NCBI GenBank assembly: GCA_008933995.1
Contig: WARS01000071.1
Location: forward strand, 440,001 to 504,000
From: Datnioides undecimradiatus
Taxonomy: Eukaryota > Chordata > Actinopteri > Lobotiformes > Datnioididae
Direction of reading: 5' to 3'
Length of the DNA stretch: 64,000 bases
Part shown: in pieces, positions 10,534-23,321 of the stretch
Position numbering within the stretch: the first letter of the stretch is position 1
Layout of the letters: every line of letters begins with the position of its first letter
Notes under the pieces: generated by a model
Databases searched by the model: none
The model's input: the letters and a program-made list of their open reading frames with translations, nothing else
What the model was told of the DNA's origin: nothing
Position numbers and translations under genes: made by a program

Positions 10534-13500
10534 CATAATTGGTATCTTGGAGTGCAGCTGTCTTCAGTCACTGGCATCAGTTACACCCCCAACTTAGAAA
10601 CACATATATATTAACACACACACACACACACACTCACAGCTGTTCAGAGGATCATTGAATCAAACTTTATTTACACTCAGACTCTGAACAGCAGCTTTAA
10701 TATTTTCACTTTAATGTAAAAACAAGCTCGATCAGCTCGAAGTCGTCTTAGTGAAAGATGACAGATTTGGTGATTGTTAGCAATAAGCTAATGTGGTGAG
10801 TGCTGATCGATCAGTGTTAATGAAACATATTCTTTTGATTCGTGAACCTTCAGAAACACGGCCAGTCGTCTTCTTCACCACGTCACTGCGCGGTCACCAC
10901 GCCGCGTCGCATGATGCTCATGTTATTTGGTTCAGGACAAAAGCAAGAGGAACGTTGCATTAAACTGTGTGTGTGTGTGTGCATGTGTGTGTGTGCTTGT
11001 GTGTGCGCTTGTGTGTGTGCGCTTGTGTGTGTGTGTGTGCATGTGTGTGTTCCATATATGCAGATTACAACTCCATAATGTCTCAGTTTGCAGAGTTACA
11101 ACCACCAGATTAACTCCACAGATTAGTGAATGAAGGCAGGCAGCCTAATCTACTGGGTCTGCTGTGTGTGTTTGTGTGTTTCAGGTCAGGTTTAATGGGG
11201 ATTAAATCGACTGGTGGCCTATTTGGAGGCTTCAGTTTTAATTTTTTTGCACAGAAAATAAAAATCAAAATTTAGCTCAGAGGTTGCTATGATGATGACG
11301 ACACTGGAGTACCATATTTCTCTGCTGTGACAGTGAACACATCACGCATGACTGCATAGGAAACATCTGAGTCCTTAAATGTCTCATCTTCTCCACACCT
11401 TCGGTTTGTTGCTGTGACGTTAAAGATCAGATCAGAGCTGCGCGTTACTCAGGAATCTGCTGATGAGTCTGTGATGATGCAACGCTGAGAAACACACACG
11501 CACACACGTGACCTGTTTAGAGGCTGTGGGCTTCCTATAACAGTAATAGTAATAGTAATGTGCAGACGTGGACTCTGGTTGGTGGTGCAGAAACATCAGA
11601 GCTGCATTCTGATTGGACAGTGTGAGCCTGATGGCTAACAGGCTAACGCGGCTAGTTAAAATTAGCCTGTTAGCTAGGTGGAACAGTAACAGTGGATGCA
11701 GAGCACAACTAATCGCAGCTGTTCAGAGAGATGAGGAACAGAGGAGGAATGACATCATCGCTGAGCATGCCTTTGTTTACAAACTCATTGGTGGTGACAT
11801 CATCAAAGTTGCTGGGTTAGCTGTAGCATTGCTTGTATTAATGAGTCCTGTCAGTGTCTGTGGTGTCTCTGTGGGGACAGCGTTCAGGGTGATGGTCACC
11901 GCCACGTCCTCGTCTCTCCGTCGGAACCACCTGGACCACCAGAGACCGTCTCCATGGAGACATCTGCCCCCCATTAACGTTCATTCTGATGCTTCTGTAA
12001 AAGTCAGCTGATGAGTCACATGACCTGCAGCGACCCAGAAGTCCCCTGAACATCAGTGTGTGTGTGTTGCTCCCTCCCAGTGCCACATACTGGTTTCACT
12101 GGTCGCCTGTGCGTGTGTCTGACCTCAGGACAGGACCTCTCTCCCTCACACACACACACACACACGTCAGCAATGTGAGGACCCTGATTAATGAAATGAA
12201 TTCATCGACTTTGATTAATGAACTCATGGAGCGGTCCTCACAAAGATACAGTTATAACAACAAACATACACACACACACACACACAGGTTGTTGTTCTCT
12301 GGTTTTATGCCTTCAAGGCCGACTCCTGCCTCAGCTGTGTGTGTGTGTGTGTGTGTTGTATTGTCAGTTGTCCTTCAGACTGAAGCTGCTGAAAGTGTCT
12401 TTGTGACTTTGTGAGTGTGTGTGTGTGTGTGTGATTGACAGGGGCGGAGCCTCGTCTGGCGGCTGTTGGAGTGATTAACAGTAAGCGCTCAAATGAACAA
12501 AATGTAAAGTTAAAACATTGAAGGACTCTGAAGTCGTGCTGGTGGCTGTAGTAACCATGGCAACCAGCTGCATTGATTACTCATGGTAACTACCAGCGAT
12601 GGCAGGAACAGCTGATCTGATTGATTCCAAACTGTTTACTATTGGTTTTAGCTGTGAATTCAGAACAATAACCATGAACTTTGCCTGTTTAACAGCGATG
12701 AGTTAGCATTTTCCTCTGCAGACGTTTCATATGCTGCACGAGAATAAGTTGAAACGACCACAGCACAGAGAAGTAATAAAGCACGGAGGTGATGTGAAAC
12801 ACCGATGTTTATAGTTTTGTTTGTATTTATTTATTTTATGTGGACTTTTTGTTTGTTTCCAGTTCATTTCGTTGTGTTTTGTGTTTAGAGGAACGCAGCA
12901 TCATTCTCTGGTCTGAGTCTGAAGCAGCTCGCGCGTGTCAAGCCGCAGATGAATTGACGAGGACAGATGAGGGCGAGCAGCTCAGTCTATAGATCATCAA
13001 TCAATACCTGCAGTGATTGATTAGCTGTACACTCCATGCTGCTCATTAACTCATTACACACTCCGGCAGACGAACAGGAAGTGATTCATTGCTTGACCTC
13101 AGTGTTGGCCTTGAAGGCAGATGGTTGATGAGCAGCGAATAAAGGAACTGTCCACACAAAACAGACGAACATGGAGCAGAGACACAACGGCAAGGAACCG
13201 GCTTTCACTGCTTTAAAGATTAAAATCAATAAATCAATTCAATCAATTCAGTCTTTGTTAACTAAAGACAAAAGGAATCGAAAATAAACAACCATGGAAA
13301 CAATAAACAAACAACTTTGACCCAGGCGATGCAAACGCCTAAGATCTTAGAGGCGATGCTTGTTTGACATGAACCAGTGTCGACAGAGCTGCGCTGATCA
13401 TGTGACCAGGTGTCGAGCAGGTGAGCCTCAGCTCTGACTGGTTGATTCCTACACGTACAGCAGACGATTGTCTGTGTAGAAGAGCACACGCGTGTTCGAA

Positions 13501-14196
13501 ACTCCCCGTGACAGGAAGTGAAACCATGGCAACGGGCTGTTATATGAGTGTGGTCATGTGACCTGATCCGTTGTTTTCATGCTCCTGCAGGAAACGTCCT
13601 CCTGATGAAGACGGTTCCTCCTCTTCCTCACAGACGCAGCAGGTTGCCTCAACAGGTTGGTGCAACTCTAATCTCTCTATCTGCTGATGCCATTGGTCAC
13701 CGTAACAACCAGTGACCTCAGACAGGGATGTCACATGGCGAGCAATGATGTCATCAGTCCTGAACAATAACACAGAGCTGAGATTAAGTGGGCGGAGTTT
13801 CTGTCGAGTGTCATCAAGTCAGTTTCACTCATTTAGTCCAGAAAACTGGGTCGGAGATGGTCTCTGAAAACTGGACCAGACTCAACTAAACTAGACCAGA
13901 TTAGACCAGACTGTCCTATCTTGAGCAGACCAGACCAGACTAGACTGACTTAGTCTAGACTAAAGTAGACCACACCTACCTGACCTAACTACACCAATCC
14001 AGACCAGACGGGACTGAAATAGACCCGATGAGACCAGCAGAACCGGCCTCTGTCTGACCGACCAGTTGCTGGAGCTCTGTGCTGGTGATTCTGGTCTGTT
14101 GTCAGAGTTGCTCAGTGCTCTGTGATTGGTGGAGGATGCACTGATCTGATTGGTCATTGCAGGAATGCAGATTGAGCGTCATTGACCCAAAGATCA

Positions 14197-14231
<35 letters not shown>

Positions 14232-14496
14232 CAGAGCAGTCATTGTTATCCCTCGTCTGTCTCTCCCTGCCTGTCTGTCTGTCTCAGTCCAATAATCAGA
14301 TGATAATCAGTGTTTAATTAATATTTAGAGACTGAATTGATGCAGTTTGACTTTGTGTAAGGAGATTCTACAAGTATTGATCGATTATTGGTGCCAATAT
14401 TAACGAGTGGTGTGTGAACAGACTGTGACTAACAGATGAGACGGGTCTCTGTGTCTCTGACAGTCTGCAGGCCGTCGCAGCTGCAGAGGCCGAGAT

Positions 14497-15005
14497 ACAA
14501 CAACAACAACAATACCACAACACAACAACAACAACAGCCACAACACAACAACACAAAACAACAGCAACAACACAAAACAACAACAACAACAACACAGCAA
14601 CAACAGCCACAACACAACAACAACACAACAACAGCCACAACACAACACACCACACAACAACAACAACTCACAACACAACACAACACAACAACAGCCACAA
14701 CACAACAACACAAAACAACAGCAACAACACAAAACAACAACAACACAGCAACAACAGCCACAACACAACAACAGCAACAACACAACAACAACAACACAAC
14801 AACAGCCACAACACAACACAACACACAACAAGAACAACTCACAACACAACAACTCACAACACAACAACAACAACAACTCACAACACAACAACAACAACTC
14901 ACAACACAACACAACAACAACTCACAACACAACACAACAACTCGCAACACAACAACTCACAACACAACAACAACTCACAACAACAACAACAACTCACAAC
15001 ACAGC
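14497..15005 (+). repeat. CAA/ACAAC-rich minisatellite
   Basis: About 510 bases of the sense strand consist almost only of A and C, with rare G in CAGCAA and GCCACAA words. Higher-order units (CAACAACAGCCACAACACAA) recur, so the array grew by duplication of larger blocks. ORFs on both strands (Gln/Thr/Asn-rich sense, Cys/Val/Leu-rich antisense) are artefacts. Confidence 0.9.
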
Positions 15006-15673
15006 ACACACAGATGGCTATGCCCCAGTGACATGTCGCGCCTGACTCAGCAGACTCATGTTTCAGCAGTCTGTTCAAAGTTGAGAAACATACTGAAACA
15101 ATAAAAGTGCATTTAAAATAAAGAGAAGTCATGTGATGCAGGCAGTCATAGGGATGCAGGTAGCCATGTGATGCAGGAGGCAGTAAATATCTGAATCAAT
15201 CAACATTTTACTGAAATCACTCACTTCACTGTCAAACACGACGGTGGTGATTGTCTTTGACATGACGACGTGTTTGTCCCTCCGTGCCTCCGTACGCCTC
15301 CGCTCCTCCGCCAGGTGATGTGTTTTCTCTACGTGAAGTTATTTTTTATTTATTTGTGTCTGACGCTGTTTCCTTTCTGTTAAACCTTCTGGAAACAAAC
15401 AGCAGCGTTTCAGTACAAATAAACTTTGTGTCTTAATCACACGTTCCCCAATTACTGCGCCACCTTCACCCCTCCCCTCCCCCTCCATTCATTACTCCGC
15501 CTGGTTGATTCTGGGTCTCACAAGCCAAGCCACGCTCTAACCCCCCCTACCTCTTTCACCACCACCACCACCACCTCTCCTCCCTTACAGCCTTCTTCAC
15601 TCGCCCTTCATCTTTGTTTCTGCTGGAGCCTCACACACCCAAAACAGCACACACACCAAATCCACAGCACACA

Positions 15674-15757
15674 CCCACAAATATAATATAATATAATATA
15701 ATATAATATAATATAATATAATATAATATAATATAATATAATATAATATAATATAAG
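15674..15757 (+). repeat. (AATAT)n pentanucleotide array, left half
   Basis: About 16 copies of a five-base AT unit are interrupted at 15758 by the MITE-like element. The same unit resumes immediately after it. Confidence 0.92.
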
Positions 15758-16493
15758 TAGGGGTGGGACTTACGATTAATTAATTACAACAAAATTAAGG
15801 CATTTAATCTCAGTTTGCAACCCTGCAGTACCGTCTAAATGCAAAGCATGTTGCAGTTGTTAAGAGAACCGGCCTCGAGCTGTTAGTGAGTTAGCAGTCC
15901 CGTCCGAGTATCGAACAAGAGGTGTCGGGCCCAAACTCAACTGTGATGACTGGCTTCAGGACCAACGCAGTAAGTGTTACAGCCTAATGCATAAAAACAT
16001 TTGTGCTAAGTGTACTCTGAGCTTAAAGGAAATTTAAGCCTGTCAAACACCCGCATTTATATTTCTAGTTGTTTTACCAGAAGAAGAAAGAAGTAGAAAT
16101 TGCACTTTATGTTGAATTGTTTGTTGTTGTTTTTGTTTTTTTTAACCATTTAAAGTCAATACTGTTCTGAAAAAGTACTTAAAGTACTTAAAATGGCACT
16201 TTAACTTTAGGTCTGTTCAGTTTTGGCCAGGGATATTTTCTATTTCTTTTTCTACTGTTTTGAATTGAAATGCAATTAAATGCATTTTTCCAGACATTCA
16301 AAGAGCTTGAGTTAAAATGTTCATGTCTGTGTCTATTATTTGATTCAGTCGTCCACTAAAATCCATTTAAATTAAAAAATGTTGCTTTTGGGCAAATATT
16401 GTTATGCGATTAAAACACGATTAATCGAGATTAATTCATTACAAAGCCTCTAATTAATTTGATTAATTTTTCCACCCCAGAGTCCCACCCCTA
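15758..16493. mobile_element. hAT-like non-autonomous DNA transposon (MITE)
   Basis: The 736-base element has 13-base perfect terminal inverted repeats: TAGGGGTGGGACT at 15758-15770 and its reverse complement at 16481-16493. The flanking octamers AATATAAG (15750-15757) and AATATAAT (16494-16501) match at 7 of 8 positions, as expected of the 8-base target duplication of hAT elements, though both lie in an AATAT array. Subterminal GATTAATTAATTAC and TAATCGAGATTAATT words are mirrored. There is no transposase ORF, so it would need a partner to move. Confidence 0.85.
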
Positions 16494-16564
16494 AATATAA
16501 TATAATATAATATAATAATATAATATAATATAATATAATATAATATAATATAATATAATATAAT
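16494..16564 (+). repeat. (AATAT)n pentanucleotide array, right half
   Basis: This is a continuation of the pentanucleotide repeat after the MITE, with one short unit near 16515. Confidence 0.9.
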
Positions 16565-19500
16565 GTTGTTGGGGGGTTTTATTGAGGGAGGGGTCGACTG
16601 TATCTAATTGATTCAGTTAATTAATAGAGAAGCTAATCTGTTAGCACCTCCGCCTGCATCCACCTGCAGCTACGCCTCAGCGCTAAAGTGAAGCTCCGCT
16701 CACCGCCGAAACCCGGCTTCCTGTATTGCCAACTGTCTGTTTACTGTGTCTACGTTTTTACCCTGAGTGACGTTATGATGCTAACAGTTTCCACCCGTTT
16801 CCAGTGTTTGTGCTATGCTAAGCTAGCAGCGCTCTCGACAAACATCCGACGGGTGGAGGTTTCATCTGTTGTCATGACGACACCATATTGTTCTCACCCC
16901 CTCTCCTGAGTCGTCAGGTCCTGTGGTGTTTGATCCTTTACGTTGGCTTCACTGTCACATGACACACATCCTTCCTGTGATTGGCTGAGCTCTGACGTGT
17001 TTCATGAAGTGTGCGTTTAACTCTGTGTTGAAGCTAAAGAGTATTGTTGTTTATTAATAACGTTAATCATCACTTCCTGTCACGTTTGTTTTGCTTGTTT
17101 GTTTGTTTATTTAGTATTTTACCGTAGTTTTGTTAGTCGGACTCGTCTCCTTTTGATTCTTCTTAATTTAAGTTTATTGAAACAAAAATACACATGAACT
17201 CAGTGGATGAGGTCAGATCCTGATCCTGAGCCGTCTCATTAAGAAGACAGGCTGTGATTGGTCGAATGGGTTTGTGGTGTAAATTTTGCGCGACAGAGTT
17301 AACGACGAGAGTTTGTGATGAAAGATATAAAACCACATCAGAGACCAGCTGTCCACACACACACACACACACACACACTGTCAGACCTCAGGCTTTGTGT
17401 GTGTTTTCTCTTTGTGTGTTTGATTGATGTGTGTGTGTGCAGTGGTGCATGTGACCCTGGGTGAGTGAGTGAGTGTGTGTGTGAGATAAATATTGCATGA
17501 GGGTCCTGATGAGAAGTGGACAAACACTCCCAGCTGAGCTCTAACACACACACACGCACACATACACCCACACACACACACGCACACACACACACATATG
17601 AATGAATGCATGAATGTACTGTCACACACATGTTTTACCAGCAGTGTGTTGTGTCACAGATAAGATGCTGCTGATAACACACACACACACACACTTACAC
17701 TTTTCACATCGCATTATGCTGTCTGTGGTTACCATGACAACCTGAACACTGTGTGATTCGTACCTGCTGTGACCTGTCAGCTGTGAACCAATGAGACGAC
17801 AGATAACAGAGCGGGACTCACCTGAGCAGAGACGTCGTGTGAAGACAGAGTCTCACTCTGACACGTTTTCAGCGGCATCCTGCTCTGATGTCAGCTGACT
17901 GAGAGCGCCAGCACACCAATACAACCAATACAATCAGTATTGATCCTGACGTGGGAAGTGATGATTTAACAAACGACAGGAAGTGATGTAACAAACAACT
18001 AAAGGACTCAGATGACCTGACACCTGATATCAGCTGCTGTGCTGTTTAATCTGCTGCAGGTGAGTGGTGTGTACACTCAGTGCTGCTGGGTGTGTGTGTG
18101 TGCGGGGGGGGGTCCTGCAGATTTACTGCCTCGCTCGCCCACTCCCTCTCTCTAACTTCACGCCTCAAACCGATGATTAAATATTAATGACGCTGACTTC
18201 GCCCCATCTGACCCCGCCCACTTCTGTATGTGCAGCTAAGCCCCGCCCCCTTCGATCCCCACTGGGACTCACCCCCATCATCTCTCTCTCTCTCTCTCTC
18301 TTTCTGTATGAATGTCTCTCGCCCTCTCTCTCTCTTTCTCTTTCTGTTTGAATCTCTCCCGCCCATTCTCTCTCTCTCCCTGTGTCTGAATGTCTCTCGC
18401 CCTCTCCCTCTCAGAACAATGTGTCGTTCACAATAATGGGATTACAGCCATCCAGCCGGCTGCTCGCTCGCCCTCCCTCTCCCTCTTGTCATTCCCCCGT
18501 CTCTCTCTCTCTCTCTCCATCTGTTTGTTAGTAGTCGTTTGTCCCCCCTCTCTCTCTCTCGCCCGGTGCGCAGCTTCTCTCAGTTCTTGTCGTCTGTTTT
18601 TTGGGGGAATGAAAGAAAGACGGACTGTTTCCTCAATGAAGTAAGTCTCCCCCTCTCTCTCTCTCTCTATCTCTCTCTCTCTTTCATGTGCATGTCTCTC
18701 TCTCGCTCTAAGTGATGAGGCTTGATTGACAGTTGACTCTCGTTAATTGTGCTGTGATTTAATTAGCAGAGCAGGAATCAGATCAGTGGTAGAGAGACAC
18801 AGACTCTCTCTCTCTCTCTGTGACTAAGTTCCCTCACAGAGGGAAGAGACGCTTCAGTTTCCTGCAGCACTGAAATGCCTCGCGGCTCGTTTCAGCTGCT
18901 GACGGTTGATCTTCTCTCTGAAACATGAAATCTGAAGATCATCACGTTACTGGCGCTGCAGCAGAGACGGTCAGGAGAGGGAAACCTCTCCGACTGACGA
19001 ACAAACCCAAAAATCAGCTTTTCTGCTTCAGAGAATAAAGAAACGTATGAATTCATGAATCCTCCGCTGACGTGGCGCCCGGCGTTTCCTGCAATCGGCT
19101 TCCGTTGGTCTGATTGTTTCCGGGCTGTTCGCCTCTGAGAACCTGTGACACTGCAGCTCCGTTCCTGTCCTCAGAGTCAAACTGAAAGTATCAGGTAACA
19201 AAGAACCGGGACCTGCACCTGTTCACTCACCTGTCCAGACTGAGACTCACCTGTCTGGACTTGTGTTGATCAGTTTGTATCCGAAACCTTTATTTCGTTA
19301 ACAGTTTGAGGTAAAGTTGTGGCTGAATACAGTTTTTCAGCAGAATGTTTTGTTTTTGTTTACTTTATTTTATTTGTTTCCTGCGTTGCTTGTTGTTGAG
19401 CCAGAGCGCAGCTGCAGCCAGGAAGCAGGAAGCAGGAGCTGATCACATGCACCTGAGCAGAAAAGAGGATGTTGTGGTTATGGTGTCATTGCTTTCAGCA

Positions 19501-22500
19501 ACGCTGGCATTTAACACAGCAAATGATAAACTAAGCAATGCAGAAGATGATCTGCAGCTCAGGTCTCAGCTCAGGTCTCAGATCAGGATCAGGTCTGGGA
19601 CCAGGTCTCAGACCAGTACTGAACCCTCAGAACCAGCTGGATCCAGCTGTGCTGACACGGCTGACTGTAAACTGTGGGTTCAGCAGGTTTCAGTTCCATC
19701 CATCAGAAATAGAAATGTGTCACCTCTGAAACCTTCGGTCTTCCTGTGATAACACAGTGAAACCTCATGTGGTCGGGTTTGCACCGAACTGGAGCTCCAG
19801 ACGCTTTGTTCTCAGCTGCAGAACCACGACCGCCCTCACATCAACACATCAGATGTGTCTGATCCCCGTCACGTGTCACAGCGTCTGACCTGGCTCTGCT
19901 CATGACCCCCTTTATCTCCATCCACAGTGAAGTCAAGTCACACAGCAGGTGTGGACGGAGACGACCTGATCCGGCTCAGTAAAACCAGTCTGATGCTGTT
20001 GGATCAGTTGAAGGTTCAGGGTCGACCCAGTGTTCAATCAGACCAGGGACCTGTTCCTCTGACCTTCGGTCCACCACTGTGACGCTGAAACACCTGTGTG
20101 TCTCTGGTCCTGGGTGGGTGGGCCCTTCTGTGGCCCTGGTTTGGTCTGGAGATGGTTCTCCAATCAGATCAGATCAGACCAACAGAGAGAACTTGGTCCA
20201 GGACCAATATGGATTCATCAGGAGTCCTTTAAGTGGAACGTTGAGACTGAAAACATCCAGATGACCTCTGGCTTTCAGTTGCTCGCTTTGATCGAACATC
20301 AGATCATAAAGGTTTGGTCCTGAGGTGGACTCATGGAGCAGAGGTTTGTTGTTGGAGCAGTTTGTTTGGACCCTCATGGACCAGGTTTTGGTCACATGGA
20401 CTCTTGTGGTCTGCAGATGTCAAGACTTGTTCTCCAGTTCCTCCAGGTCTCTGTGCTGAGATGTTGAACAAAACGCCCGCCCGCGTTTCGTCTCATTGGT
20501 TCAGGTTCTGTTGACCTCATCGTGTTCATGAGAAGGAAAGTACTCGAGTACTGTACTGAAGTAGAGTATAAAGTACTTTTTATTTCATGTTGTCAACACT
20601 TTCTGCAGATTATTAAGTCAAATCATTTCTGACCTGTTCATGTGAATTTGTAAAACCTTTATTGATCCGTGGTGCAGACACGAACACACGGAGGATCAAT
20701 AATTATAATCGTCAGTAATCATCAACTTTATCGTGAAGCAAGAACTTTAACTTTCAGTAAATTCTGATGCGGGTGCTTTGGTTGGATTTCGGCGGCGTGC
20801 TGCCGTCGGGTTGGTACTGCGAGATGTTTGGGCGGAGTTCAGGGAGCGGTTGGAGGTGACGGAGGTCCGCCCGTCCGACTCTTTTGTTGTGGTTTTGTTG
20901 GTTTTATCTGCAGTGAATGAAACAGATTGTTGGACTGAATAACAGGATCTCCTCCCTCTTGCTCGCTGTGTCTCCTCTCATCCACTCTGTGGTGATTAAA
21001 CTCCAGCCCCTCCTCGCTCCCTCGCTCTGTTATTACAGTATTTCTGTCGTTTATTGCCCCCCCTCCTCCACCCCTCCTCCTCTTCAAAGCCTTGTTTTAA
21101 TCTTGTAAATATTCTCCTCTCATAAACGCATCGTGCAGCTCATTCACGCCTGTTAAACTGCTGAAGGAACCCGGGAGAACGCCGACAGGAAGCTGTGTTT
21201 GTTTTAAAAGCGCTGCACCTCCTCCTCTTTCTCCTCGACACACCGTCTCCACCCTGACGCAGAAACATTAAAACATCTCCTCGTCTCCTTCCTCACTGTT
21301 TTCTGGATCTCAAACCACTGACGCGCCTTTGTTGCCTTCACACCAGATTAACAGTGTCAGCTGCGCCGTTTAGAGGTCAACTTCCTGTTCGGCTGTTATT
21401 TAAATGCCTCAGCCTGGCAGTCCAGTTGTTGCCTTTGACTCGTCTTTGTGTTTGTTGTCATGACAACTGAATCAGAACCAAACATGATTGGCGCAGCAGC
21501 TCAGGAGTTATTAGCAGCAGCAGTTATGAGTCCTGAGCAGATGATCTGATGATGCGGCTCCAGGTGGGTCAGCTGGTCTCAGGTGAGGCTTGATCCTGAA
21601 CTCAGATCAGTGCAGCTTGGGACTTCATGTGAGACGTGAAGATGTGAAATAAACGAATTGGAACAGTGAAACTGAAGATGAGCTAATACACAGAAACAGA
21701 TCAAACAGATTTAGATTAAAGATCTGCGGCAGCTTGTTCCTGGTCTCTGCTGCTTCACCAGGTCAAGTCTGGACTCTGGAGGCAGACCTGAACCCAGACC
21801 GGACATCATCACATCATCAGGAACCTTCAGTGCTTCATGAACCAGCTCAATCTTCTGACGCGTTGGCATTGATTGGATTTTACACCATTGTTCAGTATCG
21901 GCCTCTTTGTCAGGGGAAAGCCGTGCACAAACACCTGGTTCTCAGCTGGGATCAGGTCTTGGAGGGGGGTTAATAGCCTGGGGGTCAGGCTCTGACCTCA
22001 ACAGGGGGGCTGGTCCCTGCAGACCCTCACCAGCAGATAGAGGAGGGTGGTGCTCTGTGAAGCTGGAGGTTTGCTATTTTGAGATTTCAGTTTCCCTCAG
22101 TGACAGTGTTTATCCTGACTGACTGTCAGTGATGACTGTAATCGATCAATCAGCTGCTGAATCAGATGCTGATCATCAGCTGGAGCTGCAGATGAAGGAG
22201 TGTGATCTGAGGCTCTGCTGATTGTTTCCTCTGAGGCTTAATGAAGCTGTATTTCAGTGTAGGTGCAGATGATGCAGAGCACCTGCAGTCTGGTGCAGGA
22301 ACCACCTCCACAGTGAAACTCTGGAGGAAAGTCCGGATCCTCTGCAGCAGCTTCTCCTGATTGATCGCTGCCTCTGATGTGTCTCAGTGCAGCTCGGCTC
22401 CTGCAGCCTGACTCTTCAGATCACAGATGATTTATGGTCAAATCACATTTACAGAATTATTTAATCTACATAATTAATCACTGACATCAGCACAGTCATA

Positions 22501-22560
22501 ATGTTATTGTACCATGTTATGAACTACAGTGACACACACACACATACACATTTTATATAT
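16565..22560 (+). other. plxnb3 intron 1, third part
   Basis: No coding exon is supported. It contains CA/GT runs (17350-17378, 17543-17600), a CT-rich tract (18280-18715) and a degenerate CAGGTCTCAG array (19555-19620). A further AGTACTCGAGTACT-type repeat fragment lies at about 20538-20580. The region 20760-21110 is slightly CpG-richer without an identifiable exon. Confidence 0.5.
18280..18720 (+). repeat. CT-rich low-complexity tract
   Basis: Long (CT)n blocks are separated by TTTCTGTATGAATGTCTCTC-like words that recur three or four times (about 18301, 18350, 18385). The blocks therefore also show tandem structure of about 40-60 bases. Confidence 0.75.
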
Positions 22561-22584
22561 ACTGTAAACGAGAATATTATATGC

Positions 22585-22780
22585 ATGGTGACAGAGGATA
22601 TTATATAAATGGTGACAGAGGATATTATATAAATGGTGACAGAGGATATTATATACACAGTGACAGAGGATATTATATAAATGGTGACAGAGGATATTAT
22701 ATAAATGGTGACAGAGGATATTATATACACAGTGACAGAGGGTATTATGTACACAGTGACAGAGGATATTACATGTATTA
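22585..22780 (+). repeat. 24-base minisatellite
   Basis: Eight copies of a 24-base unit (GGTGACAGAGGATATTATAT plus four bases) show small variants (AAAT or ACAC at the end). The period is a multiple of three, so a frame stays open and reads DRGYYING repeats. No start context or splice sites support translation. Confidence 0.92.
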
Positions 22781-23271
22781 CCAGCTCTCAGGCTCAGTGG
22801 TGCAGATATAGCTGGTTAGGTGACAAATCAGCAGAGCTAAGCTGCAGCCCTCCTTCAGGCTGTGTCTGGCCACAATACCTTCTCTACATCACATGATATG
22901 TTTTCCCCTGCCAAGAAGAAAGACTCTCCTAGCGTGGCTTCGCCCGCCTTCTCCTCTTCGTCTTCCAACTCCTCCTCAGATTTGTCCTTATCCTCATCCC
23001 GTCGCTCTCCCTGCTGTGCTCACATCCACTGTTCTGCAGCAATCAAGGTACCTGACCTTTGGAGGGAGCAGAGGTGGAGGTCGACCCCATCACGTGATCT
23101 CCTGCTGATCAAAACCACTTACACACTCTGTTAATTGGAGAGGAGGCTGCAGCGATAATGTATTCAAACACACTGACACACACACACACTCTGGAATATG
23201 TGTGTGTGTGTGGGGGGGTGTGAACAAGCAGAGAGGTGATGGGTGTTAATGATATTGATGCTAATTCCATC

Positions 23272-23321
<50 letters not shown>

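Larger units (their letters stand above)
9861..15670 (+). other. plxnb3 intron 1, second part
   Basis: No coding exon is supported. It contains GT runs (9868-9916, 10481-10530, 14201-14228), a CTGTCTGCCTGG array (10050-10165), a poly-C run (10266-10275), degenerate AGACCAGACT decamers (about 13870-14045), and the large CAA-rich array at 14497-15005. A 132-codon ORF at 11613-12011 resembles no known protein. Confidence 0.55.

Noticed and set aside
11613..12011. 132-codon ORF with a hydrophobic stretch (KVAGLAVALLVLMSPVSV)
   Set aside because: It does not resemble a known protein and overlaps antisense ORFs. Chance ORFs of this length are expected in 26 kb of intron.
14400..15104. Gln/Thr/Asn-rich ORF and antisense Cys/Leu/Val ORFs
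   Set aside because: They are artefacts of the CAA array.
22585..22780. CRISPR-like array
   Set aside because: The repeats are contiguous without unique spacers, and the genome is vertebrate.
22581..22811. DRGYYING repeat protein
   Set aside because: A 24-base minisatellite happens to keep the frame. No homologue or gene signals were seen.
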